Shown here: positions 36,584 to 46,148 of the stretch, piece by piece
How the letters are laid out: each line of letters begins with the position of its first letter
How positions within the stretch are numbered: the stretch's first letter is position 1
From: Synechococcus sp. KORDI-100
Lineage (GTDB): Bacteria > Cyanobacteriota > Cyanobacteriia > PCC-6307 > Cyanobiaceae
Direction of reading: 5' to 3'
Assembly: GCF_000737535.1 (NCBI RefSeq)
Contig: NZ_CP006269.1
Coordinates: 2,294,001-2,358,000, forward strand
Length of the DNA: 64,000 nt
Made by a program: the position numbers and the translations under genes
Notes under the pieces: generated by a model
What the model was told of the DNA's origin: nothing
The model's input: only the letters and a program-made list of their open reading frames with translations
Databases searched by the model: none

Positions 36584-36729
36584 CTCTATGCAATGTCATG
36601 TCTTTAAGAAGAGCTGCAAGCTCTGGCACCCACCTGGCGGAAGGCGATCGGGTTGGCCCATGAAGCCAACATGCAGAGTCACGTCAGGCGATCCGAGTAG
36701 TTAATATTTCGTAATAATTGTAAGTTCTG

Positions 36730-36969
36730 ATGATGTCAGTCCTTTTTCCAATTGCTTATGCCTCTGTTTTTATTGGCCTTCTGGTTCAAGTTTTCCAATT
36801 GATGCGGCGTTCTGCTGGCTCAGGCTTGGCAGCCAAGAAAGACAGAACTGGTTTACGAACCATTCATCCTGAATTGTTGGATGAGAACGGCAATGTCACC
36901 GACGAAGAGCTTTGGGCAATCAGATTTGCAGATTTCAAAGACGTCAAGTGGACACCGGAAGCTGGCTAA
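36730..36969 (+). CDS. DUF2973 family small membrane protein
   Basis: 79 residues (78 from the second Met). One N-terminal membrane segment (VLFPIAYASVFIGLLVQVFQLM) is followed by a cytoplasmic part ending HPELLDENGNVTDEELWAIR, the conserved block of cyanobacterial DUF2973 proteins. Function unknown. An AT-rich stretch upstream (TTAATATTTCGTAATAATTG) may hold the promoter. Confidence 0.7.
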   Translation: MMSVLFPIAYASVFIGLLVQVFQLMRRSAGSGLAAKKDRTGLRTIHPELLDENGNVTDEELWAIRFADFKDVKWTPEAG

Positions 36970-37589
36970 GAGAGAGGGCTCCCATCGAAAGTCCAAAGTT
37001 CCAAGCCATAAGCCTAGTTCTCACGTATTCCAGCTCCTCGGCCTGTTGATGCATCCTGAGGGTTGAGGAGTGTTTCTTTGTTCCTGGTCAATGGCATTAA
37101 CATATAGCTTTGCACACAAAGGATGGCCTCTGAATGTTCATGCAAAGGCAATCTACATTGCGGAAATACGCAACAAAATTGCATAAAAAAATACCATCTT
37201 ACCGATCTCAATGTCGATACTAAAAGAAGCGCACTCAACAAAAGCTAGCTAAGCATACAAACTCGCTACGTAAAGGGCGGAGCAAGCATGAAAACGCATG
37301 GGTGACGAAGGTGTGGCCTTCGAAGGACATTCAATCTGACTTATTATTATCGCATATGATCTTATTTTTTAACCTGTAAAATTATTCCCACTCACCGGCG
37401 CACTCCTTCTTTCAACAGCACCAGCTCAGGCTTTAGAAACAGCATTTGATTAACCTGGGAAATTTATCAAGATTGACCCAACAAACAGTCCACGTTAATG
37501 CCATTCAAGGGACATTCTCTCATCACCCATCAACGTAAATCCGTGATAGCGCTGTGCATAGCTGCCCCCCTCAGCAACCCCTGAGAACG
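36970..37589. other. Intergenic stretch with a decayed gene
   Basis: About 620 bases between DUF2973 and the protein ending at 37590. It is AT-rich around 37140-37380. The only recognisable content is the signal-peptide relic at 37379-37453. An open frame on the minus strand at 37014-37241 has no gene-like features. Confidence 0.5.
37379..37453 (+). pseudogene. Relic signal peptide of the 59-kb secreted family
   Basis: The frame reads KLFPLTGALLLSTAPAQALE then TAFD and stop. PLTGALLLSTAPAQALET matches PLIGALLLSTAPVQAIET of the frameshifted paralogue at 59646-59974 at nearly every residue. The codon before it is GTA where the family has ATG, and the frame closes after 24 residues. What remains is a start-less, truncated copy about 20 kb from its relatives and on the opposite strand. 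Confidence 0.7.
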
Positions 37590-38537
37590 TCAGGGCAACG
37601 GTGCATCCGTAAGCGGATCTACAGCAGCGTGTCCTCCGGGATCACGCGGGGAGCGCAAGGCAGGCCCCGGTTCCCCGACGTCCTGAAGCTGCCAACTGCT
37701 GTACTGATCATCCAGACGGGCCGTCAGTCGTTCCAATCGCTGTCTCGGACGTTCCCCATCGCCACCGGCAGCGAGCTGCAGGCGCAGCTGAACACGCAGC
37801 AGATCCACCGCCAATCCCCAGGCTTCATCGGCAGCGGCCTGATCCAGAGCCAGCTCCAGTAACTGATCCGCGCGATCAAAATCCTCCTCCGCCAGAAGTT
37901 CCGCCGCCCGTCCCAGTCGACGTGCCGCCATCCGTCCGATCGAACGTCCTGACAACAGCACCTCCGCCGCGGCGAGCCGATCACCGGCAGCCTCCTCATG
38001 GTGTGCCAGCTGATCCAGACCATTCACCATGACCGGCTCCCCAGGCTCAGCTGAAGCACCCGGAGCTTCGATCAGTTCCAGCTGCTCAAGCGCCAGCAGA
38101 TCGCCATTCACCAACCGCCGCAACGCCCGGGCCGCACGCGGATGATCCAAGGCAGCATCTGCCGCCTGCCAACTGAGCCGCAACCACCGTTCCCGATCAG
38201 CTCCCGCTCCTGGGAGATAGCGACCTAACACCATGCGAGCTCCTTCGGGGGAGCGACAGGTCAGCAACACCCGCGCATTGCTCAGCACCTCGTCCATCGT
38301 CTGAGGCGTCGGGTAGACGCTGAGCAGACGATCCCGCAGCTGCTGCTGGCGATCTGACAATCCGAATGCAGCGGCTTCCACACAGCCCTGTTCCAGGTCG
38401 GAAAGAGTTCCCTCGACCAGCAAGGTCTGGAACGACTCCTCAGCCATGGGCTGGAGCTCCTGCACGGAACTCTGGTCCGCAGCTGAGGGTGCCGCAGCCA
38501 GCAGCAGCATTACCAGAGCAAAGGGTGCGGTCCCCAT
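37590..38537 (-). CDS. Secreted helical-repeat hypothetical protein
   Basis: 315 residues from the ATG at 38537 (MGTAPFALVMLLLAAAPSAA), a clear signal peptide. The rest is almost entirely helical with paired helices (ARALRRLVNGDLLALEQLEL; AAEVLLSGRSIGRMAARRLG; AAELLAEEDFDRADQLLELA), like TPR or related solenoids. A Pro/Arg-rich tail ends it. It is divergent from purD, with 57 bases between starts. Function unknown; a periplasmic scaffold is plausible. Confidence 0.65.
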   Translation of the reverse strand: MGTAPFALVMLLLAAAPSAADQSSVQELQPMAEESFQTLLVEGTLSDLEQGCVEAAAFGLSDRQQQLRDRLLSVYPTPQTMDEVLSNARVLLTCRSPEGARMVLGRYLPGAGADRERWLRLSWQAADAALDHPRAARALRRLVNGDLLALEQLELIEAPGASAEPGEPVMVNGLDQLAHHEEAAGDRLAAAEVLLSGRSIGRMAARRLGRAAELLAEEDFDRADQLLELALDQAAADEAWGLAVDLLRVQLRLQLAAGGDGERPRQRLERLTARLDDQYSSWQLQDVGEPGPALRSPRDPGGHAAVDPLTDAPLP

Positions 38538-38594
38538 GACGGTCTGCGGTCTACAAAGGAAACCTACGAGGCACATCACGCTCCGCCTGCGCCC

Positions 38595-39899
38595 ATGGCC
38601 ATTTCGAGCACCCGTCCCAACACCCTGCCGGCACTTCGGCGGCTGTTAATCGTCGGCAGCGGTGGCCGTGAGCACGCTCTCAGCTGGGGGCTGCGGCGCT
38701 GTCCCTCCGTGGACGCGGTCTGGATTGCACCGGGCAACGGCGGAACCAGTGCCCAGCAGGTTTCGATCGCTGAAACCGATGCTGAACGTCTGGTGGAGCA
38801 CTGCCGCACCGAAGCGATCGATCTGGTGATCGTGGGTCCGGAAGCCCCCCTGGCAGCCGGTCTGGCCGACTCGCTTCGGGACGCTGGCATCGCCGTCTTC
38901 GGCCCGGGTGCTGACGGGGCGCAGCTGGAGGCCAGCAAAGCCTGGGCCAAACAGCTAATGCAGGACGCCGGCATTCCCACCGCCAGACATTGGGCGGTGA
39001 GCAGCGAAGCCGACGCCCTGGCAGTGCTTGAGCAGGTGGACAGCCCCTTGGTGGTGAAGGCCGATGGCCTGGCGGCGGGGAAAGGCGTCACCGTGGCGGA
39101 GAGCATCGCCGAAACGAAGGCCGCCATTCAGGAGGCCTTTGGTGGACGGTTTGGGGTGGCCGGTACCCAGCTCGTTCTCGAGGAACGACTGCAGGGGCCG
39201 GAGGTGTCCGTGTTCGCACTCTGCGACGGAGAGCGGATGGAGCTGCTGCCGCCAGCCCAGGATCACAAGCGACTTGAGGAGGGCGATCGTGGCCCCAACA
39301 CCGGAGGGATGGGGGCCTACGCGCCCGCACCACTCCTGGATCAGGACGGTCTTGAGCAAGTGCGCCGCATCGTGCTCGAGCCCACTGTTCAGGCACTGCG
39401 TGGGCGCGGAATCGACTACCGCGGAGTCATCTATGCCGGGTTGATGCTCACAGACGATGGACCGCAGGTGATCGAATTCAACTGCCGATTCGGCGATCCG
39501 GAATGTCAAACCCTGGTGCCACTGCTGGGACCGGAGCTGGCCCTTGTCCTACAGGCCTGTGCTCACGGTCGCTTGGATCTGGCACCAACGCTGACAATCG
39601 ACAACCACTGCAGTGCCTGCATCGTGGCGGCTGCCAAGGGTTACCCGACCGCCACCCGGACCGGCGATGCCATCAATCTCTCCATCACGACTGACGCCCA
39701 GTTGCAGCTGTTCCATGCCGGCACCCGCCGTGATCCATCCGGCGCCCTGGTGAGCTCGGGGGGACGCGTGCTTGCCGTGGTGGCCCAGGGTGCTGACTTC
39801 GATCAGGCCTTTACCGCGGCCTATGGCGGTCTCGAACAAGTCCATTTCGATGGAATCCATTACCGTCGCGATATCGGCCATCAGGTACGGACCGACTGA
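38595..39899 (+). CDS. purD: Phosphoribosylamine-glycine ligase
   Basis: 434 residues, ATP-grasp ligase, purine synthesis step 2. LLIVGSGGREHALSW at the N-terminus, DLVIVGPEAPLAAGLAD, PLVVKADGLAAGKGV, HKRLEEGDRGPNTGGMGAYAP and VIEFNCRFGDPECQTL are all standard. The stop overlaps the nblS start (TGATG), so the purine gene and the sensor kinase are translationally linked. Confidence 0.96.
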   Translation: MAISSTRPNTLPALRRLLIVGSGGREHALSWGLRRCPSVDAVWIAPGNGGTSAQQVSIAETDAERLVEHCRTEAIDLVIVGPEAPLAAGLADSLRDAGIAVFGPGADGAQLEASKAWAKQLMQDAGIPTARHWAVSSEADALAVLEQVDSPLVVKADGLAAGKGVTVAESIAETKAAIQEAFGGRFGVAGTQLVLEERLQGPEVSVFALCDGERMELLPPAQDHKRLEEGDRGPNTGGMGAYAPAPLLDQDGLEQVRRIVLEPTVQALRGRGIDYRGVIYAGLMLTDDGPQVIEFNCRFGDPECQTLVPLLGPELALVLQACAHGRLDLAPTLTIDNHCSACIVAAAKGYPTATRTGDAINLSITTDAQLQLFHAGTRRDPSGALVSSGGRVLAVVAQGADFDQAFTAAYGGLEQVHFDGIHYRRDIGHQVRTD

Positions 39900-41950
39900 T
39901 GACCAGCGGCACGCAAGCCACCGCTGACTGGGCCCTCCCTCCACAAGGTGGGCCTCCCGACGATCAGGACGGGGTCTGGCGCCGCATTGTTCTCTGGTGG
40001 GAGGAATTCAGCCTCCAGACCAAGCTGCTCGCCATCGCCACCCTGGTGGTGAGCCTGATGATGACCGGCATCACGTTCTTCGCCCTCAACGGCATCCAGC
40101 GCGATGCCGTGATGAATGACACCCGATATGCCCGGGACCTGGGCCTGCTGCTGGCAGGGAACGTCACCGAGCTCGTGGCTCAGGAACAGGATCGGGAGCT
40201 GGCGGATGTCGCCGAGAAGTTCTGGCGTTCCAGCCGCAGCGTTCGCTACATCTTCTTCGCCGATCCCGATGGGGTCATCTACTTGGGGATACCGATCAGC
40301 GCTACACCCGCCGGTGGTGAAGGGGAATTACGTCTCAACCGTCGCCTTGAACTGCCGGATGAGCTGCGCCGTCGCCCCCAAAACCCCCTGGTCCGCCAAC
40401 ACCTGACACCCCAGGGACGGGTGATCGACGTTTTCGTGCCGCTGATTCGCAACGGTCGCTACTACGGAGTTCTGGGATTGGGGGTGAACCCCAACGAAAC
40501 CGCCCTGGCCAGCGCAGCCCTCACCCGCGAGGTGACGGTGGCCGTATTCATCTCCATCTGGGTGCTGGTGATTCTTGGGGCGGTCTTCAACGCCCTCACC
40601 ATCACGCGTCCGGTGAAGGAGCTGCTGCGCGGCGTCCGTTCCATCGCCTCCGGCAATTTCCAGGCCCGCATCGCCTTACCTGTCGGCGGGGAACTCGGGG
40701 AACTGCTCACCGGATTCAACGCCATGGCCTCTCAGCTGGAGGCCTACGACGAGGCCAACATCGAGGAGCTGACAGCCGCCCAGGTGAAGCAGCAGTCCTT
40801 GATCGCCACCATGGCCGATGGGGCCATCCTGCTTGATGCCGAGGGACGCATCGTGTTGGCGAACCCCACGGCCAGACGGCTGTTCCGCTGGGAGGGACGC
40901 AATCTCGAGGGCCAGGAGCTGGTGGAGGAGCTCCCCGATCTGCTGGCGATCGAGGTGCATGCTCCCCTGGATGCCCTGCTTCTCAATGGTGCTGACAGCG
41001 AGGATCTGCGCTGCAACGTCGGTGAGCCCGCCCGAACCTTGCGCATCGTGATGCAGGCGGTGCGCGATGCCAGCGGTGAATCGCTCAAGGGGATCGCCGT
41101 CACCGTTCAGGACCTCACCCGCGAAGTGGAGCTGAACGCAGCCCAGAGTCGATTCATCAGCAACGTCTCCCACGAGCTGCGCACACCGCTGTTCAACATC
41201 AAGAGCTACGTCGAGACCCTCTACGACCTCGGCGACCAACTCAGTGACGAGGAGAAGCGGGAATTTCTCGGCGTTGCCAATGCTGAAACCGATCGTCTGA
41301 CCCGTCTGGTGAACGACGTTCTGGACCTCTCCCGCCTGGAATCAGGACGTGCCGTGCAGTTTGAGCCGATGAGCCTGCGGCCGGCCATGGAGCAGACCCT
41401 GCGCACCTACCGCCTCAATGCGGACGAGAAACAGGTGCGCCTCGAACTCGACGTGCACGCCGACCTGCCGGAGGTTCTCGGCAACTGGGATCTGCTGCTT
41501 CAGGTTCTGGACAATCTCGTCGGCAACGCCCTGAAATTCAGCCGTGCCGGGGGTGTTCTTGCCTTGCGCGCCTACCCCTGGCCGGACAGCTGTCGGGTGG
41601 AGCTGCAGGAGACGACCGCAGCAGACGGACCGACCTGCCAGTTGACTTCACCACTGCCGCGCCTGAGGGTCGAGGTGGCTGACACGGGCTGCGGCATCAA
41701 TCAAACCGATCAGGAAAGGATTTTCGATCGGTTCTACCGCGTTGAAAATTCGGTGCACACAGAGGTGGGCACGGGCCTTGGCCTTTCGATCGTTCGCGGC
41801 ATCCTCGAAAAGCACGGCTCCAAAGTGCAGATGGCGAGCGAGCTGGAGGTGGGCACGACCTTCTGGTTTGATCTGCCGCTGCAGCAGGCCGATGCCGATG
41901 AACTGCAGCTTCAGTCCGAGCGGCGCTCTCTGGTTGAACAGGAGATCTGA
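39899..41950 (+). CDS. nblS: NblS/Hik33-type sensor histidine kinase
   Basis: 683 residues. Order: membrane segment at about 40-65 (LLAIATLVVSLMMTGITFFAL), an extracytoplasmic sensor domain, a second membrane segment near 215-240 (VAVFISIWVLVILGAVFNAL), HAMP, a PAS domain (IATMADGAILLDAEGRIVLANPTARRLF), the dimerisation and phospho-acceptor box (FISNVSHELRTPLFN) and an ATPase domain (DNLVGNALKFS, DTGCGI, GTGLGLSIV). This is the layout of NblS/Hik33/DspA, the cyanobacterial master sensor for light, nutrient and redox stress that works with the response regulator RpaB. It converges on kaiC with 4 bases between stops. Confidence 0.92.
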   Translation: MTSGTQATADWALPPQGGPPDDQDGVWRRIVLWWEEFSLQTKLLAIATLVVSLMMTGITFFALNGIQRDAVMNDTRYARDLGLLLAGNVTELVAQEQDRELADVAEKFWRSSRSVRYIFFADPDGVIYLGIPISATPAGGEGELRLNRRLELPDELRRRPQNPLVRQHLTPQGRVIDVFVPLIRNGRYYGVLGLGVNPNETALASAALTREVTVAVFISIWVLVILGAVFNALTITRPVKELLRGVRSIASGNFQARIALPVGGELGELLTGFNAMASQLEAYDEANIEELTAAQVKQQSLIATMADGAILLDAEGRIVLANPTARRLFRWEGRNLEGQELVEELPDLLAIEVHAPLDALLLNGADSEDLRCNVGEPARTLRIVMQAVRDASGESLKGIAVTVQDLTREVELNAAQSRFISNVSHELRTPLFNIKSYVETLYDLGDQLSDEEKREFLGVANAETDRLTRLVNDVLDLSRLESGRAVQFEPMSLRPAMEQTLRTYRLNADEKQVRLELDVHADLPEVLGNWDLLLQVLDNLVGNALKFSRAGGVLALRAYPWPDSCRVELQETTAADGPTCQLTSPLPRLRVEVADTGCGINQTDQERIFDRFYRVENSVHTEVGTGLGLSIVRGILEKHGSKVQMASELEVGTTFWFDLPLQQADADELQLQSERRSLVEQEI

Positions 41951-41954
41951 GGAA

Positions 41955-43493
41955 TCAGTCCTCGCTCGACACCCCGCGAGCGATCCTGGACAGCTCGTTG
42001 CGTTCATCGGTGGTCACCCGATGGGGCACACCCGAGATGATCCGTTCGAAGTTGGAGAACGAATCCTGAATCTGCGGACCGTTTCCGGTGATCACGAATT
42101 CACGGATTCCCTTGTCGTGCCATGAACCGCGCATCTTGAACACGTTCAAGGCCCTGGCCATCTCACCGCGAATCTCCACGTATTGCAGCAGCAGGATCGT
42201 GTCGGTGATGGTGGAGATATGGGAATCCGTGATCGAATGACTTCCCATGAATTCCTCAGAGGTGTTCGTGAAGAAACCGGCAATCTCCTCCTGCTTGGCG
42301 TAACCGGTCACACCGATCACAAACTGACGGAACGCGTTGTGACTGACACCACGCGCCAGGGCCGACAGCGAATCAATCGCCATACGTGATGGTTTGAACT
42401 GACTGATCTCGGTCTTGATGATCTGGAGGTGATCCTCGAGGCCGGTTGACTCGGGATAGGCGCAGATGATCTTGAGCTGGCCGTCCTGCTCCATCTGCTC
42501 GAAATCAATCCCCCAGCTGGTGCCGTTGCGCAGCAGTTGAGCTCTGGATTCCTCATAGGCGAACAGGATCGCCCGTTCCTTGTTGCGACAGGCATCCTCA
42601 ATGAACTTGGACACCAACAAGGTCTTGCCGGTTCCCGTGGCGCCTGTGGCCAGGATGATCGAATCCTTGAAGAAACCACCGCCACACATCTCATCGAGAC
42701 GGGGGACGCCGGAGCTGACCCGCACATTGGAGGAGCGCTGGGTGAGACGCATCGCTCCCAACGGGAAGATGCTGATGCCGTGGGTCCCCATCGTGAAGGG
42801 GAACTCGCCCTTCATATGGGTGGTTCCGCGCAGCTTGAGAATCTCGACCGTGCGACGGCGACGTTCCCCTTCGAGAACATTGCGCAGGATCACAACGTTG
42901 TCGGAGACAAATTCCTCAACGCCGTAGCGGGCGATTGGTCCGTATTCATCAATCCGCTCGGTGGTCATCACCGTGGTGACCCCGATCTCCTTGAGGCGGG
43001 CAATCAGCCGGAAGATCTCCCGTCGCACGACGAAGACGGCGTCGTACTGCTGAAACACCGCCGTGATCGAATCGATCGCGACCCGTTTGGCTTTGTACTT
43101 GCGGATGGCGTAGTTAATCCGCTCGATCAGACCGGAAAGATCAAAACTTCCCGCCACATCCTGTCCATCCGGATCCGGCGAGGCATCCAGAATGAAGAGC
43201 TTGTCCTGCTCAACCATGTCCTGCAGGTTCCAGCCGAAGCTGGCGGCATTGCGCAGGATGTCGAGAGGCGACTCCTCGAAGGTGACGAAGATGCCGGGCT
43301 CGTCGAATTGCTTGATGCCGTTGTGAAGGAAATGCAGCGAGAACACGGTCTTGCCGGTGCCGGACGTGCCGCTGATCAGCGTGCTGCGTCCAATCGGAAG
43401 ACCGCCCTGACAGACATCATCAAAGCCCTCGATCCCGGTCGGGAGCTTTTGTACCTGCATCTGAGCAGGGCCACTGGCGGGGGGGAACTGCAT
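41955..43493 (-). CDS. kaiC: Circadian clock ATPase/kinase KaiC
   Basis: 512 residues from the ATG at 43493 (MQFPPASG); a further ATG 12 codons upstream is open. Two RecA-like halves: CI with SGTSGTGKT and the catalytic Glu pair TFEESP, CII with ATGATGTGKT and AYEESRAQ. The phosphorylation loop ITDSHISTITDTI in CII keeps the neighbouring Ser and Thr that cycle over 24 h in Synechococcus elongatus. It forms a hexamer driven by KaiA and reset by KaiB. It lies 66 bases after kaiB. Confidence 0.98.
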   Translation of the reverse strand: MQFPPASGPAQMQVQKLPTGIEGFDDVCQGGLPIGRSTLISGTSGTGKTVFSLHFLHNGIKQFDEPGIFVTFEESPLDILRNAASFGWNLQDMVEQDKLFILDASPDPDGQDVAGSFDLSGLIERINYAIRKYKAKRVAIDSITAVFQQYDAVFVVRREIFRLIARLKEIGVTTVMTTERIDEYGPIARYGVEEFVSDNVVILRNVLEGERRRRTVEILKLRGTTHMKGEFPFTMGTHGISIFPLGAMRLTQRSSNVRVSSGVPRLDEMCGGGFFKDSIILATGATGTGKTLLVSKFIEDACRNKERAILFAYEESRAQLLRNGTSWGIDFEQMEQDGQLKIICAYPESTGLEDHLQIIKTEISQFKPSRMAIDSLSALARGVSHNAFRQFVIGVTGYAKQEEIAGFFTNTSEEFMGSHSITDSHISTITDTILLLQYVEIRGEMARALNVFKMRGSWHDKGIREFVITGNGPQIQDSFSNFERIISGVPHRVTTDERNELSRIARGVSSED

Positions 43494-43559
43494 GCCTACA
43501 CGTTCACGATCCGACGCTAGTGAGAACACCGCGACGGGAGCCGTTGATCACCATCTCGC

Positions 43560-43922
43560 TTAAGAATCCCCGAGAGATGTGTCGTCCTCGTCATCGATTG
43601 TGTCGATCAGACTCGAGCTGAGCGCGTTGTCCGCCAGCTCGTCGTAGAGCAGATCGAGACCGATCAGCACGCGTTCACGGTCTGAGAGATCGCCGATGAT
43701 GCGCCGCACCGGTGGCGGAAGAATTTTGGACAACGTTGGTGTGGCAAGGATTTTGTCCTCTTCTGCCAGCTGCGGATTCTTCAGCACATCGATCACCTTG
43801 AGGGCGTACACACCGCGAAACTCGGTTTCAAGGATGTTGCGAAGGGTTTTCAACGCCCGCATCGAGTTGGGCGTGTTCCCTGCCACGTAGAGCTTGAGGA
43901 TGTAGGTCTTGCGCGGGCTCAT
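43560..43922 (-). CDS. kaiB: Circadian clock protein KaiB
   Basis: 120 residues with the thioredoxin-like start [18 protein letters not shown] and [26 protein letters not shown]. KaiB switches fold, binds KaiC CI and sequesters KaiA. The acidic C-terminal tail ([15 protein letters not shown]) is longer than the S. elongatus protein. Its start overlaps the kaiA stop by 4 bases. Confidence 0.98.
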   Translation of the reverse strand: MSPRKTYILKLYVAGNTPNSMRALKTLRNILETEFRGVYALKVIDVLKNPQLAEEDKILATPTLSKILPPPVRRIIGDLSDRERVLIGLDLLYDELADNALSSSLIDTIDDEDDTSLGDS

Positions 43923-44797
43923 AACGACATCTCCGGGGCATCGGGGGGCTCGATCTCCCGGCGGGCGCGACCAGAGGCCGACCCGGACAGAGGGATGTCC
44001 GGCGGGATCGAACGCCGATACATCTCACACAGATGGGCCATCACATCGAGAAGCGCAAGGCGGTAATCCTGAAGAAAGTCGTTCTTATGTCCTTCAAGCC
44101 TCAGTTGTTTCCAGAACTCATCGATCAGATCAACGTGGATTTCCACGGTGCGTGTGATCGGCAGATCGCTGAAGAACGCCGTGTTCACAAAACTCTCCAG
44201 GGCCTGATTGGCAGCAGCGGGATCGCGGAAGTAGCTGATCAGCAGATCCCTGTAGGTGCGATGCAACGACTGGAGCAGCTCCTTGCGTTCATCCGGCAGG
44301 AGGCTGCCCAGGAATCGGGATGGATCGCGTTTGTAAAAAACCCCGAGGTAGCCGAGCCGTTCCTGGAGGCGACTGGAGAGCCTCCAGACTTCGCCGGATC
44401 CAGCGTCATCCTGACGCCCGTCCGCCCGCCCCTGGCGCAGGAAGCGGGAAATCGAGGCATCAACGTTGTATCCAAGCTGTTCCAGCTGATCGGCCGGCAG
44501 ATGCAGCTCCTCTGAGTGGTAATCCACATGGCCCTTCACCTCACCCACCACCACGGCTGGAAACAGCAAGCCAGCACTGACAAGCCGCTCACGGGTCTCA
44601 GGATCCAGTAGAGGTTGTTCCACGACCACTGCGTCGATGTCCTCCTGGCGGCGCTCGATCAGTTCAACCAGGCCACCCCCCTCGGCAAGGTCGACAACGA
44701 TCGGCTTGTAGCGATTTCCCGGCAGCCATTGGCAACAAGCCTGGACCAGATCTGGGGTCCTCAGCAGCAACGCAATCGTGAGGGCCGGCCGGGCCAT
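43919..44797 (-). CDS. kaiA: Circadian clock protein KaiA, full length
   Basis: 292 residues, close to the S. elongatus length of 284. The N-terminal half is the pseudo-receiver domain ([20 protein letters not shown], then [20 protein letters not shown]). The C-terminal half is the helical KaiC-binding dimerisation domain ([39 protein letters not shown]). KaiA stimulates KaiC autophosphorylation. Its presence as an intact gene separates this genome from Prochlorococcus. Confidence 0.96.
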   Translation of the reverse strand: MARPALTIALLLRTPDLVQACCQWLPGNRYKPIVVDLAEGGGLVELIERRQEDIDAVVVEQPLLDPETRERLVSAGLLFPAVVVGEVKGHVDYHSEELHLPADQLEQLGYNVDASISRFLRQGRADGRQDDAGSGEVWRLSSRLQERLGYLGVFYKRDPSRFLGSLLPDERKELLQSLHRTYRDLLISYFRDPAAANQALESFVNTAFFSDLPITRTVEIHVDLIDEFWKQLRLEGHKNDFLQDYRLALLDVMAHLCEMYRRSIPPDIPLSGSASGRARREIEPPDAPEMSL

Positions 44798-44928
44798 CCT
44801 TCGGCGGGGTTCGACTCAATACGTGAATCTTGACGAGGGGGCGCTCGAGGATCGAAGATCTTGGTTTGTCTTTCGATTGCGGCTCAGGCCGAATCGGTTT
44901 CATCCGAGCCTGACTGCGTCCCCCACCC

Positions 44929-45366
44929 ATGGCCGACACCAAGCCCTCTGCTGAGGACACCACCGCTGAAAAGGCTGCTGGAGCCGCTCCCAAAGCAGCC
45001 GCCAAAGCCAAACCCGCCTCTGGAGACTCCTCAGACGCCTTCGCGATCGTTGAAGCCTCAGGCACCCAGATGTGGCTTCAACCGAACAGGTATTACGACC
45101 TCGACAGAATCCATGCCGAGGTTGATGACACCGTCACCCTGGACAATGTCCTGCTGGTGAAAAACAGCAAGGGCACAACCCTCGGCCAGCCATACGTCAA
45201 GGACGCGAGTGTGTCACTGAAGGTGATGGCCCACCGTCGTGGCCCGAAGATCATCGTTTACAAGATGCGCCCGAAAAAGAAGACCAGGCGCAAGAATGGT
45301 CACCGGCAGGAGCTCACCCGTGTGATGGTGGAGTCCATCAGCGTGGGCGGCAAGCCGATCAGCTGA
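44929..45366 (+). CDS. rplU: 50S ribosomal protein L21
   Basis: 145 residues: an Ala/Lys-rich N-terminal extension of about 35 residues, then the L21 core [62 protein letters not shown]. The core alone is about 105 residues, the usual length, so the extension is lineage-specific. It is followed by rpmA, the usual partner. Confidence 0.96.
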   Translation: MADTKPSAEDTTAEKAAGAAPKAAAKAKPASGDSSDAFAIVEASGTQMWLQPNRYYDLDRIHAEVDDTVTLDNVLLVKNSKGTTLGQPYVKDASVSLKVMAHRRGPKIIVYKMRPKKKTRRKNGHRQELTRVMVESISVGGKPIS

Positions 45367-45412
45367 GACCCCCCAAACCTCTGATTCACCGCCCTCCCAT
45401 CCCTTCCACCCC

Positions 45413-45679
45413 ATGGCACATAAGAAAGGCACAGGCTCCACACGCAACGGTCGCGATTCCAACTCCAAACGCCTGGGCGTGAAGGCCTATGGCGGTGAAA
45501 CGGTTTCCGCAGGCTCCATCCTGATTCGTCAGCGCGGTACGTCCGTGCTGCCCGGCGTCAACGTCGGCAAAGGCAAGGACGACACCTTGTTTGCCCTCAC
45601 CGATGGGGTGGTGAAATTTGAAACCATCCGCCGCGGCCTGCGCAATCGCAAGCGCATCAACATCGCTCAAACCGTCTGA
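45413..45679 (+). CDS. rpmA: 50S ribosomal protein L27
   Basis: 88 residues. [20 protein letters not shown] then [32 protein letters not shown] is the invariant L27 start. It does not carry the cleaved N-terminal extension known in Firmicutes. It stands 46 bases after rplU and is very likely co-transcribed. Confidence 0.98.
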   Translation: MAHKKGTGSTRNGRDSNSKRLGVKAYGGETVSAGSILIRQRGTSVLPGVNVGKGKDDTLFALTDGVVKFETIRRGLRNRKRINIAQTV

Positions 45680-45688
45680 CCTGACGCT

Positions 45689-46147
45689 TCAGACGCCCGA
45701 GGCGGTGCGTCCATGACGCCGCGCCCGCGTCAACACAATCAGCAACCCCAGCACATTCAGCCCCAGCACGATGGCGTCGCTGGGGCTTTGTTGTTGAACC
45801 AGTTTGAACACCTCATAGGGCAGGGGCAGCGCCATCAAGGCCACCAGCAACCAGTCGCCCCAACGGCGCTCGTTCCAGGCCGCCCAAGCTGCCAGATACA
45901 CCAGCAACGCGTAAGAACCACTGATCAAGGCAATCGCCCGCAGGGAATCGGGTCCGAGATCCAGCGCTCGTCGAGCCAGGCTGGCCAACAGCATGCGGTC
46001 ACCAGCCACAAGATCATCAGCCAGCAGAGCCAGCCGCCCCATGTCCTGACTGCTGATCGACGCCGCCACACTCACCAGCAGCAGCAACGTGGCCACCACC
46101 ACCTTCTTGATCACGATCAAGCGGATGAGAAGGCCCTGCAGTTTCAT
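45689..46147 (-). CDS. DUF2127-like membrane protein
   Basis: 152 residues, four predicted membrane segments (VVVATLLLLVSVAAS; LRAIALISGSYALLVYLAAWA; WLLVALMALPLPYEVFKLV; IVLGLNVLGLLIVLT). LIRLIVIKKVV at the start and the YEVFKL block fit DUF2127, a family of unknown function. It sits tail to tail with rpmA. The methyltransferase stop at 46149 lies 1 base before its ATG. Confidence 0.65.
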   Translation of the reverse strand: MKLQGLLIRLIVIKKVVVATLLLLVSVAASISSQDMGRLALLADDLVAGDRMLLASLARRALDLGPDSLRAIALISGSYALLVYLAAWAAWNERRWGDWLLVALMALPLPYEVFKLVQQQSPSDAIVLGLNVLGLLIVLTRARRHGRTASGV

Positions 46148-46148
46148 G

